Shown: piece by piece, positions 35,101-44,581 of the stretch
How positions within the stretch are numbered: the first letter of the stretch is position 1
How the letters are laid out: every line of letters begins with the position of its first letter
The notes under the pieces: generated by a model
Seen by the model: only the letters and a program-made list of their open reading frames with translations
Told to the model about the DNA's origin: nothing
Databases searched by the model: none
Origin: Rhodothermaceae bacterium
GTDB taxonomy: Bacteria > Bacteroidota > Rhodothermia > Balneolales > Cyclonatronaceae
Direction of reading: 5' to 3'
DNA length: 44,975 bases
Assembly (NCBI GenBank): GCA_020201275.1
Contig: JAIVHB010000130.1
Span: 1 to 44,975 of the forward strand
Made by a program: the position numbers and the translations under genes

Positions 35101-38100
35101 TGTACTGAGCTGGGTAAAACGGTGCGTGGTATCTGTTGGAGTAAGGGGCTGGCGGTATTCGTAGTAATTGTTCTCGAGGTTGGTACCCATCCGCACCACA
35201 AGTTCAATATCTTCCCGTTTGCTGTAACCTTCACCGTGTACAAACATCCTCATATTGGAATAGTTCAGCAGGTCAAGTCCCGCTGGATAAAAACGACGCA
35301 CCAGCCTGGTGTCGCCCGGCCTGAGATCCAAAACACTCAATGCCATGGACTGTTCATTCTGTTGTATGGTTTCCTGCTGGCCCCTGACCTGTGAGCGAAT
35401 GGCACCTCTGGGAATCCGGTATGGAACTGGCTGCCTGTTGGAATTTTCCTCAATATTGATGGTTGAAACTTCAAAAAGAGTATTGATATTGGCTGCATTT
35501 CCAATCTCCTCAGCCTTCCTCCACTGGTTTCCCACGAGTTCAAGTGTTGCGAACCGTAATGTAAAAGGTTCACGGTAACCACTCATCCAGATCCGGATAT
35601 GGGTAACCTGCTGCAGATTTTCTATGTTTCCTATCTGCCTGATAATATCCCTTAAAGGAATCCGCACCTGGTACCAGGTATTCCACTGCTGTCCACCGTC
35701 AACTTTGTCAACAATGTAGCTGTTGCCGATGTCCAAAGAACTAGTGTCGGCCGGGTTCCAGTTCAGTTCATACTGGAAAAATGAATTCTCAAGGTTAACC
35801 ACCGCCGGGTTAAGAAGCCCTTCGCTGTCGGGCCTGTTCGTTACAGCCCTGGAGGCGCCGCTGGTCTGCGCATTGCCCTCATAAAAGCCGTACATCCTGT
35901 GAAAACGCTCATGTAATGGTAAATTCCTGACGGCAGGGTCATTGAAATAGACAAACCTGTCATTTGACGGGTCACTTAAAATGCGCTCAAAAGCGGCAGG
36001 ATCATCCGAGTAGACCTGTTGCATGCGGTCTATGAAATCTGCAAATAGTACCTGCTCGCCGAAACCATCGATTCCACCGGTGCTAAGCGCTCCATCAAGG
36101 CCGACATCCTCAAGTTCAATATTTGCTACCGAAAACTGTCCGTCTTGCTCAACGGGTGAAGCAATTACATACGATCTGGGTTGATCAGGCCTGTCAGGGC
36201 GCAGGTTATTGGAGCGGTCGGCCAGGCCATCTTCCGTATTATTCAGATTGTTCGGTATAACATCCTCGTTTACGGTTCCGATATCGATGTAGATCGAACC
36301 ATCATAATCAAAGATATCCTGACCGGTAGGGGCGCGTCCATCGGGCAGAATGGACTGTACCCAGAATTCCAGAAATTCGACATTGTTCTGGGTAAGGTCA
36401 CTTAGCCCGCCAGGAAGCACGGTTGTCATTCCACCCCACATCGTCTCCGGTTCATTCTCCAGCTGATCCCGCAGATCCCTGTTGTAGTTATACGGGCCAC
36501 GATCGCGGGGATTATAGTATATATCAAGCGTCTGCAGCTCCTGCTCGTCAATGCGTACCTCCCTGTTTGGAAAAACATCACGAACTGCTACCGGCAGCGA
36601 TTCTACGGTTGGGTTAGCACCTGAAGTACGTATGAGCGCACTTGAAATACTATACCACGAAAACTGGGCGCGAAGGTCCGACCTTCTTATTCGTTCGGGT
36701 ATCGATTGACCAGCCATTGTCAGGTCCATATCAATTCCCGGAAGAGCGTATGGCGCTGCAGCCAGTGACCAGCGGCCCGGACCCATCAGGCTGATACTTG
36801 TTTTGGCTCCCTCAAATTCATCAATGAAGGCGAGCCCGTTTTCTTCATCAGGAAATAACCTGTTATCATTTATTGCCCGCCTCACCGCATTGGTCTGAGA
36901 TACGCTGGGTCTGAGCTGAGCCCACTCACCAGCCAGAGATATGCGTGATGGCGACCGGGTCTGAATCAGCGGAAGCCAGTCGATGGCCCTGGTTAACCAC
37001 GGTGCTTCAAAATTTGCCGTCGCGTCGAGGCCGATGGTTGTATTGCTGATGGGTTCATCACCGATGGGGATTTTATCCTGCAATGGTCTTTCATTAAGGC
37101 GGAAATAGGTTCCCCCAACCGCGATTTGGTCCGACACATTGTACTGAGCCCGCAACCCTGTAAACGTGGTTTGCTGAATCTGCAGCAGCTGCTGACTTTC
37201 GTAATCAATCCTGATCTCCTGACCCGGTGTCAGGTATCGCCTGTTGGTAATGATGATGGATCCGGTTATAAAATCAACCTCATAATCTGTGCCTTCACCA
37301 AGCTCCACTCCATTGGCCGTAACCCTTACCGAACCCTCAACGAGTCCGATACCGAGGAAATAACTGTCGGAGACGCCGCCCCTTGTCTGACCTTTTATTC
37401 TGTAGATGCTGTTTTTTGAGTTTTGCGATGCAGTCTGAATGGTTGATGTATAGAGTTCGCTGAAAACCAGCCTGTCACGTGCCTCCTGCTTCGCTTCCTC
37501 CGAAAGAGCAGAGCTGTTGATTAAATCCGCTATTCGTTGACCGAACGGCTCCAGGTAGGGAAATATGATTCTTCCATTAGCAGGATCAAGAGTGCCTGTA
37601 TTGAAATCGACGGTATTGTCGGGCCCCGGGTCACCCTGCGGGCCTACCCTGTCGAGGCCAAGGTCACGTAACAGAATATTATTGATACCCGGCAGGTTGG
37701 ACTGATCCGTTGTGGCTCCGGTATAAAAAATGTCGAGTTCAAGCGACTCCCTGGTCAGATTGTTGGCGTTCAGGGAGTAGATGTTCCGCATAGTGAGATC
37801 CCATGCCCTTGTGCTGGGTGATTGATTCTGCGGCCTTAAAAGTTTCAGGAAAATTCGCTGATTGTCGCCCTGATTTATATCGCCAACATAGATAATATTA
37901 CCAGACGGATCCCTGTAGCTGAACGAAACAGCCAGTGCCTGCCTCGGTTCCAGCCGCCGGCCCAGCGATATATAGCCCAGATCCTGGTTTACCGTATAGT
38001 CTACACCCTCAATAAGAGGAATGAAATAACCCTGGGCCATTTCACTGGACTCAACTCCGAGCTCAGCTTCCGACACCGATGTACTTGGATCCCTGAACTG

Positions 38101-39327
38101 ATCCAGAAATACTTCGGAAAAAGGATCAAAATCTTCATCTGGCAGGAAAAAAGACCCGTCGGGCGCTGTTCGCACACCCTTATCCAGTAATGCAACACCC
38201 AGGCGTTGACCGACTTCTGATTGAGACGACACATTCAGAAGATATACTTCAATATTGATGATATTGAACAACCTTCTAAGAACAACCGGGTCTGCCATAG
38301 CATCTTCAAATTCCTGCCGTGCATAGAAATCGAGGAAAAAGTGGCGGTCGTCTTCATAGTTGTTTGGGGCAACATTCAGGTCGCGTGTCTGCGAACCGCC
38401 GCTTATGGTCTGAGACTGCCCCTTACCCTCCTGCTGCGACAGTACCGATGTAACTTCCAGTGCCCCGATCCTTGCTTTCGATTTAATTCCAAAAAGAGAG
38501 CCGCCACCCCTTATCAGGGAGTTGCCCGTTTCCATGGAAACGTTACCGAGCTCAACTGTCTGAAGAATTTCATCATCATAACCCTGGTAAACGATATTGA
38601 GACGGTTTTCAAAGTCAAATGTACGCTCCGTATCCCAGTCAGTACGGATGGTAAGTTTATCACCAATAGTACCCTGTATGTTGAGTTTAAGGTTCTGATT
38701 GAATAATGGATCAACACGCCGCTGCTGATTGGGAGGTATTGCAGGATCTTCGGTTTCCCGTATACTAGCTCCCAGATTCATATTGGCCGTACCGGTAACC
38801 CTCAAATTCACTTCGGGCTTGCCGAATATCGTGGTGAAAGCGGAGCTTCTGCCACCGGGAATTGCAATCCGAAAATCGAGCAGGCCGCGGCCCAGATCCC
38901 GTCGTCTTTCAGCTTCACGCACAAGTCTGCGCCAGTTAGCCGTTTTGGCAGACCGCATATTCAGATTCGACATGGTTTCGAAATCATAGAAAACCTGCTC
39001 ACTTGCCGGCATGTTCAGAATCCGGCGCTGAACAAGATAGTTGCCCAGTGAATCTTTTTGAATAACCATCCTGTCTTCATTCATCCTTATATGCAGCAGA
39101 GGAGAAATACGGGAGGGAAAAGGAGAAATGATCCAGTTGTGCCCAACCGAACGAAAGGGGACAATACGGGGCAGTGTATCGGCCTGGGCTGCATCTGCCT
39201 GAGAGCGGCTGACCTGGCGGTTGCGAGTACCCTGCTGGGCAACAGCAATTTCACACAGCATCATGAATGCTATTATAAGCAGGGGAAGGCCGGCCTTCGC
39301 AGATAACATTAGCTTAACGAGTTGCAC
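32147..39327 (-). pseudogene. sprA: Type IX secretion outer-membrane translocon SprA, with a frameshift near the 3' end
   Basis: The 5' frame encodes 2195 residues from a GTG at 39327, or from an ATG at 39309, which begins a better signal peptide (MLSAKAGLPLLIIAFMML). The protein shows the long SprA/Sov pattern of tandem beta-rich segments, including RNEDN-like repeats and the VNELRVSGFDDRKGWA block. SprA forms the very large beta-barrel channel of the type IX system used for gliding and adhesins. The frame stops after IFGGSGH, but homology continues in another frame (AFNPDFGAGIDRRVGNFQVLD) to the stop at 32147-32149. A single base lost near 32775-32782 would restore about 2,400 residues, the usual length. 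A charged Glu/Arg-rich insert lies near residues 1912-1970. Confidence 0.92.
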
Positions 39328-39616
39328 TGGTTAGAATACGCGCTCGGTTTACAGATCGTGATTATTTTTAGCTTTTATCAGCTTGCAACATCGTAGAAGT
39401 GATCTATAGGCAACAAGTTTGTTATAAGGAAGTGATAATATCGGTTACTGAAGGCTCTGAACACAGCCGTGTGATGAATTTGAACGACAGTTAATAGATA
39501 AAAAAGGTTAACTTCAGATCAGAAATGGCATTGTAGCGCGTTTTCTGACTGAATATGTAAAGCGTAAAGTATAGCACGATTTTAAACATGCATCAACCGA
39601 TTTTTGATCTGTGAAT
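39328..39616. other. Divergent intergenic region between sprA and the first LptF-type gene
   Basis: These 289 bases must carry promoters for both directions. TTTG-like and TA-rich blocks are present but none meets the Bacteroidota pair with convincing spacing. No RNA gene, terminator or repeat was seen. Confidence 0.5.
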
Positions 39617-41104
39617 ATGAAGTTCCGGCTCTCAAGTATACAACTTGAAGTTTTAAAACGGCATGCAGGTCCGTTTGTTTTCTGTTTTTCGATAATCATG
39701 TTCCTGCTTCTGTTGCAGTTCCTTGTTTTGCATCTCGATAAAATAGTAGGCAAAGATATCCCTTTTACAGTAATTATTGAACTCATATCTGTAAACCTGG
39801 CCTACATGGTTGTAATGGCCGTTCCTATGTCAATTCTGGTTGCATGCCTGATGACTTTCGGCAGCTTTGCCGAAACCAATGAACTGGCCGCACTCAAGGC
39901 CGCGGGAATAAGCCCGTTTTCGGTAATAAAACCAGTACTTTTTGTAGCCATTCTTTTTTCCGTTTTCCTCACCTGGTTTTCAAACGATGTGCTTCCTGAA
40001 GCAAACTACCGGGCAAGAGCACTTTTTATGGATATAAGAATGAAGAAACCAGGATTTGACCTCAAGCAGAATGTATTCTATGAAGGAATTGACGGTTATT
40101 CTTTTCTGGTGAGGCAGGTTGAAGCGGGCGGCGACAGCCTGTATAATATCACCCTCTTTCAGCAGCCTTCGTCAGAACGGGACCAGGCGGTAATCAAAGC
40201 AAAATCGGGCTATCTGAAAAGCGATGAGCGCTATAATGCACTCACCCTGTATCTGTTCAACGGAAGCGTGTTAAGAGATATTCCATCAAATGTTACCGGG
40301 AAGACTCGCGTCGAAGAAACTGATTTCTCAACCTATCGGATACAGTTTGACGTGGCTGATCTCAATTTCTCAAGAAGTGACCCTGCCCAGCACAGGCGCG
40401 ATGACCGTACGATGAGTTCACAGGCTATGAAGGCTACCGTCGATTCCCTGAACAGGGAAATTGACAGGGAGTACAAACAATTTATGAAGCGGAGTCCCAT
40501 AGAAATTATTAATGGAATCATCGCCACAAAAGATCCGCTCATGGTGAATACATCAGAAAACAGGGATACGACTTCATCCCCGGTACCCGCAGATATTCAG
40601 ATGCAGACAATGCCTGAAAATGATGTCGCCGCCAATTCCGGGTTCTCTGCAGCGCATTCTGATTCACTTATCGGCGCAAATGAATATCTGATCAGGTTTG
40701 AAACCCTCCGCCATATGCCGGATAAAACCCGTATGTTATTTGTGGCCGACAATTCCATTGCAACACTGAGGGAAATGAGTTCAGCCGCAGTGAATCTGGG
40801 CAACAGTGTTCGCTGGCGCATGGAGCGGGCTGCTCAATACATGGTTGAGGTGCACAAAAAAATATCGATACCTATAGGGTGCATCATCTTTGTGCTTTTG
40901 GGAGCCCCGCTTGGGATGCTTACCAAAAAGGGAAACATCGGTTTTAATGCAGTTGTAAGTACAATTCTGTTCACCTATTACTGGATGGGAATTATTCAGG
41001 GTGAAAAACTTGCCGACCGAATGATTATTTCAGCATTCACGGGGATGTGGTTTGCAAATATCACACTGCTCGCAGTAGGACTAATACTGATTGCAAAGCG
41101 CTGA
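39617..41104 (+). CDS. LptF/LptG-family permease (YjgP/YjgQ)
   Basis: The 495-residue inner-membrane protein has three N-terminal helices up to about residue 110, a large periplasmic beta-jellyroll-like domain and three C-terminal helices. Conserved YjgP/YjgQ phrases are ETNELAALKAAGIS near residue 92 and IPIGCIIFVLLGAPLGMLTKKG near 420. With LptB the family extracts lipopolysaccharide for transport to the outer membrane. The protein is longer than E. coli LptF (366 residues), mainly through a polar segment near 305-360 that is rich in Ser, Asp and Asn. The ATG at 39617 is preferred over the in-frame GTG at 39611. A second family member follows 40 bases downstream. Confidence 0.9.
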   Translation: MKFRLSSIQLEVLKRHAGPFVFCFSIIMFLLLLQFLVLHLDKIVGKDIPFTVIIELISVNLAYMVVMAVPMSILVACLMTFGSFAETNELAALKAAGISPFSVIKPVLFVAILFSVFLTWFSNDVLPEANYRARALFMDIRMKKPGFDLKQNVFYEGIDGYSFLVRQVEAGGDSLYNITLFQQPSSERDQAVIKAKSGYLKSDERYNALTLYLFNGSVLRDIPSNVTGKTRVEETDFSTYRIQFDVADLNFSRSDPAQHRRDDRTMSSQAMKATVDSLNREIDREYKQFMKRSPIEIINGIIATKDPLMVNTSENRDTTSSPVPADIQMQTMPENDVAANSGFSAAHSDSLIGANEYLIRFETLRHMPDKTRMLFVADNSIATLREMSSAAVNLGNSVRWRMERAAQYMVEVHKKISIPIGCIIFVLLGAPLGMLTKKGNIGFNAVVSTILFTYYWMGIIQGEKLADRMIISAFTGMWFANITLLAVGLILIAKR

Positions 41105-41144
41105 TCACTGAATTTCATTTCAATGACCTTGGAAGGAAAGCCGC

Positions 41145-42224
41145 TTGAAGTTTATAGATGCCTACATCTTCAAGCGACTGGCTGTTATTACCTCATTGGT
41201 ACTGGCACTGTTAATTTTCATTTTTGTGATTATTGACTTCTCTGAAAACAGCGACAGTTTCACCGATCGCGGTGCCACAATGCAGCAAATCTGGAATGAT
41301 TACTATCTGCACTATATTCCGGAGATGATTCGTCTGGTCACACCGGTAGCCGTTTTCATTGCTTGCCTGCTGGTAACCGGACAGATGGCTGAACGTCTTG
41401 AAATTATAGCCCTTAAAGCTGCAGGTATCAGCCTTTACAGACTTACTGTACCCTATCTTTTTTTTGCATTCATCTGTTTTACAGTAGTTGCAGTCCTCGA
41501 TGGCTTTGTAGTGCCGAAATCAACAACGCAGCGCATCGAATTTGAACGCGAATATCTGATGAAAAGAACAGACCGGATCGACAGAAATGTAGTATACAGG
41601 CAGGAATCTGATTCCACGCTTATCGTTATCAACTATTTTGACGGGCGTGAAATGGTGGGTTACCGGGTTATGATGTACCAGATTAATGAGAACCGGATCA
41701 ACAGAACCGTAGAGGCAAGCAGGATGAACTGGGACAGCGAAGCCGGGCACTGGACTTTGCATAGTGGCGAGGAACGGGTATTTAAAAACAATAGTATTGA
41801 ATCAATACGGTTCGAAGAAAGGGATACTACATTCAACCTGTTGCCCAGAGACTTTGCCAGAACAACATCCGATGTATATCAGCTAACATATCCTGAAGTT
41901 GCTGAATATATCAGTTCGCTGCAGAGAAGCGGAGCAGAAGGAATTGCAATGCCCCGGGTTCAGTTCTATACCAGGCTGGCCTACCCCTTCTCCATCCTAG
42001 TAATTACAATTATAGGGTTGTCTGTTGCATCAGAACGAAGAAAGGGTGGTAAAGGTATGTACCTTGGCATCGGGCTTGTTATTACGGTACTGTACCTCGG
42101 TTTCATGAAACTCCTTGAACCATTTGGGTACACCGGTTCAATAGATCCGCTCACTACAGCTGCTCTGCCGCATCTGTTTTTTGCGGCCATCGGTCTTTTC
42201 CTGCTGATCAGAGCAAGAAAATAG
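41145..42224 (+). CDS. LptF/LptG-family permease (YjgP/YjgQ), second member
   Basis: The 359-residue protein has the same six-helix plus periplasmic-domain plan and the phrase ERLEIIALKAAGISLYRL. Its C-terminal segment is SILVITIIGLSVASERRKGGKG. Its standard length makes it the more typical LptG-like partner of the upstream gene, with which it presumably forms a heterodimer. The start is a TTG at 41145, preceded at close range by GGAAGGAAAG, a good purine-rich ribosome site. No ATG is available before the first helix. The gene is convergent with DUF3467. Confidence 0.9.
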   Translation: MKFIDAYIFKRLAVITSLVLALLIFIFVIIDFSENSDSFTDRGATMQQIWNDYYLHYIPEMIRLVTPVAVFIACLLVTGQMAERLEIIALKAAGISLYRLTVPYLFFAFICFTVVAVLDGFVVPKSTTQRIEFEREYLMKRTDRIDRNVVYRQESDSTLIVINYFDGREMVGYRVMMYQINENRINRTVEASRMNWDSEAGHWTLHSGEERVFKNNSIESIRFEERDTTFNLLPRDFARTTSDVYQLTYPEVAEYISSLQRSGAEGIAMPRVQFYTRLAYPFSILVITIIGLSVASERRKGGKGMYLGIGLVITVLYLGFMKLLEPFGYTGSIDPLTTAALPHLFFAAIGLFLLIRARK

Positions 42225-42239
42225 AAAGGAATATGATCA

Positions 42240-42271
42240 AACCGGGAATTTGAAAAATGTATGTTCCGGTT
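42240..42271. terminator. Possible bidirectional hairpin between the LptG-like and DUF3467 genes
   Basis: AACCGGGAA pairs with TTCCGGTT, giving an 8-base stem with one bulged G and a 15-base loop. It lies in the 64-base gap between convergent genes. No T-run follows, so terminator function is uncertain. Confidence 0.25.
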
Positions 42272-42288
42272 CACCCCGTTTACTATTA

Positions 42289-42594
42289 TCAGGCCTCGGG
42301 CAAGGGTCCCCTGAAATTGAATGGCATATCCATTTTTCCTTCCGTCGAGATTGTACCGTTCTGGTCCTCAAACCGCTTTATATTGTCTGCCAGTGCTTGT
42401 GAGAAACGCTTGGCATGGTCCGGGGTCAGGATCATTCTCTTCACAACCTTGGCCTTTGGAAGCCCGGGCATCACCGTTATGAAGTCGAATACAAATTCGG
42501 AAGCCGAATGTGTAATCATCACCAGATTCGAGTAACTGCCGGTAGATTCTTCCTTTGTCAGTTCAATTTCAAGTTGTTTCTTTTTCTGGTCCAT
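42289..42594 (-). CDS. DUF3467 domain protein
   Basis: The 101-residue protein starts at the ATG at 42594, four bases after the cystathionine beta-synthase stop. An upstream in-frame extension to 42678 exists but overlaps that gene and lacks conservation. The body has the DUF3467 pattern: a first strand with SNLVMITHSASEFVFDF, followed by PGLPKAKVVKRMILTPDHAKRF and a closing helix. The family is common in Bacteroidota and has no assigned function. Spacing suggests co-transcription with the upstream gene. No signal peptide or catalytic motif was seen. Confidence 0.9.
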   Translation of the reverse strand: MDQKKKQLEIELTKEESTGSYSNLVMITHSASEFVFDFITVMPGLPKAKVVKRMILTPDHAKRFSQALADNIKRFEDQNGTISTEGKMDMPFNFRGPLPEA

Positions 42595-42598
42595 GTGT

Positions 42599-44038
42599 TC
42601 ATTTTTTAATTTCGGTTTCCGCTGTACTCGCAAGAGCATGTATAAGATCGCTTTTGGTAAGTATACCATACCGATCATCAGCCAATTTTACAATAACCGC
42701 TGGTGTGTCTTTATCCAAAAGTGATGAAATTTTATCTACCGGCATATCGGGTTTAATAATCGGAAACGGAGCGTTCATAATTTCAGAAACTTTAAGGGAT
42801 TTGGCCTGTGGATCGGCAATTAAACGATTCAAAATCCTGTTATCGCTTAAACTCCCGATAAAAGCCCCGTTTTCCATAACGGGCATCTGGGAAATTTCGG
42901 CCTGCTGCATGATCCGGATTGCGTCGCCAATTGTACTTTCCGCATCGGCGGTAAAAAAATCCTGATACTGACCTGGCTTGATGGAGGCAATGTCGAGCGC
43001 CTTGAGTTTTGAACTTGTTTCGATGAAACCATTAGACTCCATCCATTCATCATTGTATATCTTGGATACATAACGTGTACCGCTATCGGGTAGAAGAACC
43101 ACAACCACATCATTTTCGCCCAGGTTCTCCTGTCGGATGTACTGCATTGCACCCCAGACAGCCGAACCGCAGCTGCCACCAATAAAAAGGCCTTCTTTTC
43201 TGGCAAGGGCACGGGTGGTTAAAAAGGCATCCTTATCTGGACATTGTACCACCGCATCCACATACTTGAAGTCCATATTGGCCGGGATAATATCCTCACC
43301 AATACCTTCGGTGAGGTACGGACCAATTACACTTTTGTCAAATTCGCCGGTCTCGAAATATTTCTTATAAACAGAACCCACTGAATCGACTCCGATTACC
43401 TTAATCGATTCATTTTTGGATTTCAGAAATTTGGCCACACCGGTAATGGTGCCACCGGTACCCATTCCGGCAACAAAATGGGTGATCCTGCCTTCGGTCT
43501 GTTCCCATATTTCGGGACCTGTCGTTTCGAAATGTGCCTGTGTGTTACTCAGATTATCGTACTGATTAGGGTACCATGAATCCGGGATTTCTTCACTCAG
43601 CCGTTTGGCCACAGAATAATAGCTGCGCGGATCGTGAGGATCAACATTTGTGGGACAAATTCTGACTTCGGCACCCAGTGCGCGCAGAATATTTACCTTC
43701 TCCATGCTTTGCTTGTCGGTAGTGGTAAATATACATTTGTAGCCTCTTACTGCCGCAGCAAGAGCCAGACCCAGGCCTGTGTTGCCGGATGTGCCTTCGA
43801 TTATGGTGTACCCCGGTTTAAGTTTGCCCTCACTCTCTCCATCTTCTATCATCTTCAACGCTATTCTGTCTTTTACGCTCTGACCCGGATTAAAATATTC
43901 CACCTTGGCAAGAACCGTTGGCTTCAATTCTCTGGTCACCGTATTCAGTTTAATGAGCGGGGTATCGCCTATTGTATCGATTATGGAGTTGTACCACATA
44001 CTTGAGAAACTATTGGGATCTTTATAATTAGAAGGCAA
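42599..44038 (-). CDS. Cystathionine beta-synthase (PLP enzyme with CBS domain pair)
   Basis: The 479-residue protein has a fold-type II PLP domain (about 15-340). The Schiff-base Lys56 lies in NPGQSVKDR, the substrate loop is EGTSGNTGLG near 81, and the PLP phosphate loop is GTGGTITG. Two C-terminal CBS motifs follow (about 360-470). This layout is cystathionine beta-synthase, which condenses homocysteine with serine, rather than a plain cysteine synthase, but substrate choice is inferred. The start may be the ATG at 43999, which begins MWYNSIIDTIGDTP, instead of 44038. A shared palindrome and divergent promoter region lie upstream. Confidence 0.92.
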   Translation of the reverse strand: MPSNYKDPNSFSSMWYNSIIDTIGDTPLIKLNTVTRELKPTVLAKVEYFNPGQSVKDRIALKMIEDGESEGKLKPGYTIIEGTSGNTGLGLALAAAVRGYKCIFTTTDKQSMEKVNILRALGAEVRICPTNVDPHDPRSYYSVAKRLSEEIPDSWYPNQYDNLSNTQAHFETTGPEIWEQTEGRITHFVAGMGTGGTITGVAKFLKSKNESIKVIGVDSVGSVYKKYFETGEFDKSVIGPYLTEGIGEDIIPANMDFKYVDAVVQCPDKDAFLTTRALARKEGLFIGGSCGSAVWGAMQYIRQENLGENDVVVVLLPDSGTRYVSKIYNDEWMESNGFIETSSKLKALDIASIKPGQYQDFFTADAESTIGDAIRIMQQAEISQMPVMENGAFIGSLSDNRILNRLIADPQAKSLKVSEIMNAPFPIIKPDMPVDKISSLLDKDTPAVIVKLADDRYGILTKSDLIHALASTAETEIKK

Positions 44039-44172
44039 TTAAAATAGATAGAAATTCTGGGCATCACTACTTTGAATACCACTTTGCAGACAGGGTAAAG
44101 TAAATAAATAAACTATTTTATATAAAGGCCTGTCGGAACGGGTTTTAAATATATCAATATTGTGCTTGCTCA

Positions 44173-44196
44173 ATGTCAAATACCTATCTTTGACAT
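44173..44196. promoter_or_regulatory. Perfect 8-8-8 inverted repeat overlapping divergent promoter elements
   Basis: ATGTCAAA and TTTGACAT are exact complements separated by 8 bases. On the plus strand the right arm includes the perfect -7 element TATCTTTG (44185-44192), facing the DUF4290-like gene. On the minus strand the left arm reads TTTGACAT, a good -33/-35 element, with TATATTTA 23 bases further on, facing the cystathionine beta-synthase gene. A protein bound here could control both genes. The same TGTCAA half-site occurs at 17209-17223. Confidence 0.5.
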
Positions 44197-44242
44197 AATT
44201 ACTATAACACCCCACTGCTTAATCGCAAAACAAACCTGATAA

Positions 44243-44518
44243 ATGTTTTTAAAGTTACGTAAACCAAAAGATTTCGATTGTGGACTCAATCTGGATTTAA
44301 TGATTGAAGCCCTGCCACGGATTCAGGACGAGCAAAGCAGAATTGAATATGCCAACCGGATTGTTGGTCTGATAAAACAGAGCCATATCAATTGGGTTGA
44401 TGATAATGGCGAGAGTAAACTTGCCTGGGATTTTTTTTACGAAATTGCAGAATATGATCCTGAGAAATACGGAATTCTGCATCCGTATCGCCACAACAGA
44501 ATTGACGAAGCCAGATAA
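44243..44518 (+). CDS. DUF4290-like small protein
   Basis: The 91-residue protein has an N-terminal Lys-rich stretch and helices with LDLMIEALPRIQDEQSRIEYANRIVGLIKQ. It ends with a segment like KLAWDFFYEIAEYDPEKYGILHPY. This resembles DUF4290 proteins of Bacteroidota, which carry a KLWDHLFIISDF-type motif near the C-terminus, but it is shorter. Its promoter would be TATCTTTG at 44185. No function is known. The ATG at 44243 is the only reasonable start. The gene is convergent with the acetyltransferase. Confidence 0.65.
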   Translation: MFLKLRKPKDFDCGLNLDLMIEALPRIQDEQSRIEYANRIVGLIKQSHINWVDDNGESKLAWDFFYEIAEYDPEKYGILHPYRHNRIDEAR

Positions 44519-44581
44519 GCGGTCTTTCAGAAGCTGAAAATATACCGTACAGAAACTGCCGGATCAGGTAGTCCAAGCAGA

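Noticed and set aside
44525-44539. TTTCAG-AAG-CTGAAA hairpin between convergent genes as a terminator
   Set aside because: The stem is AU-rich, only 6 pairs long, and is not followed by a T-run.
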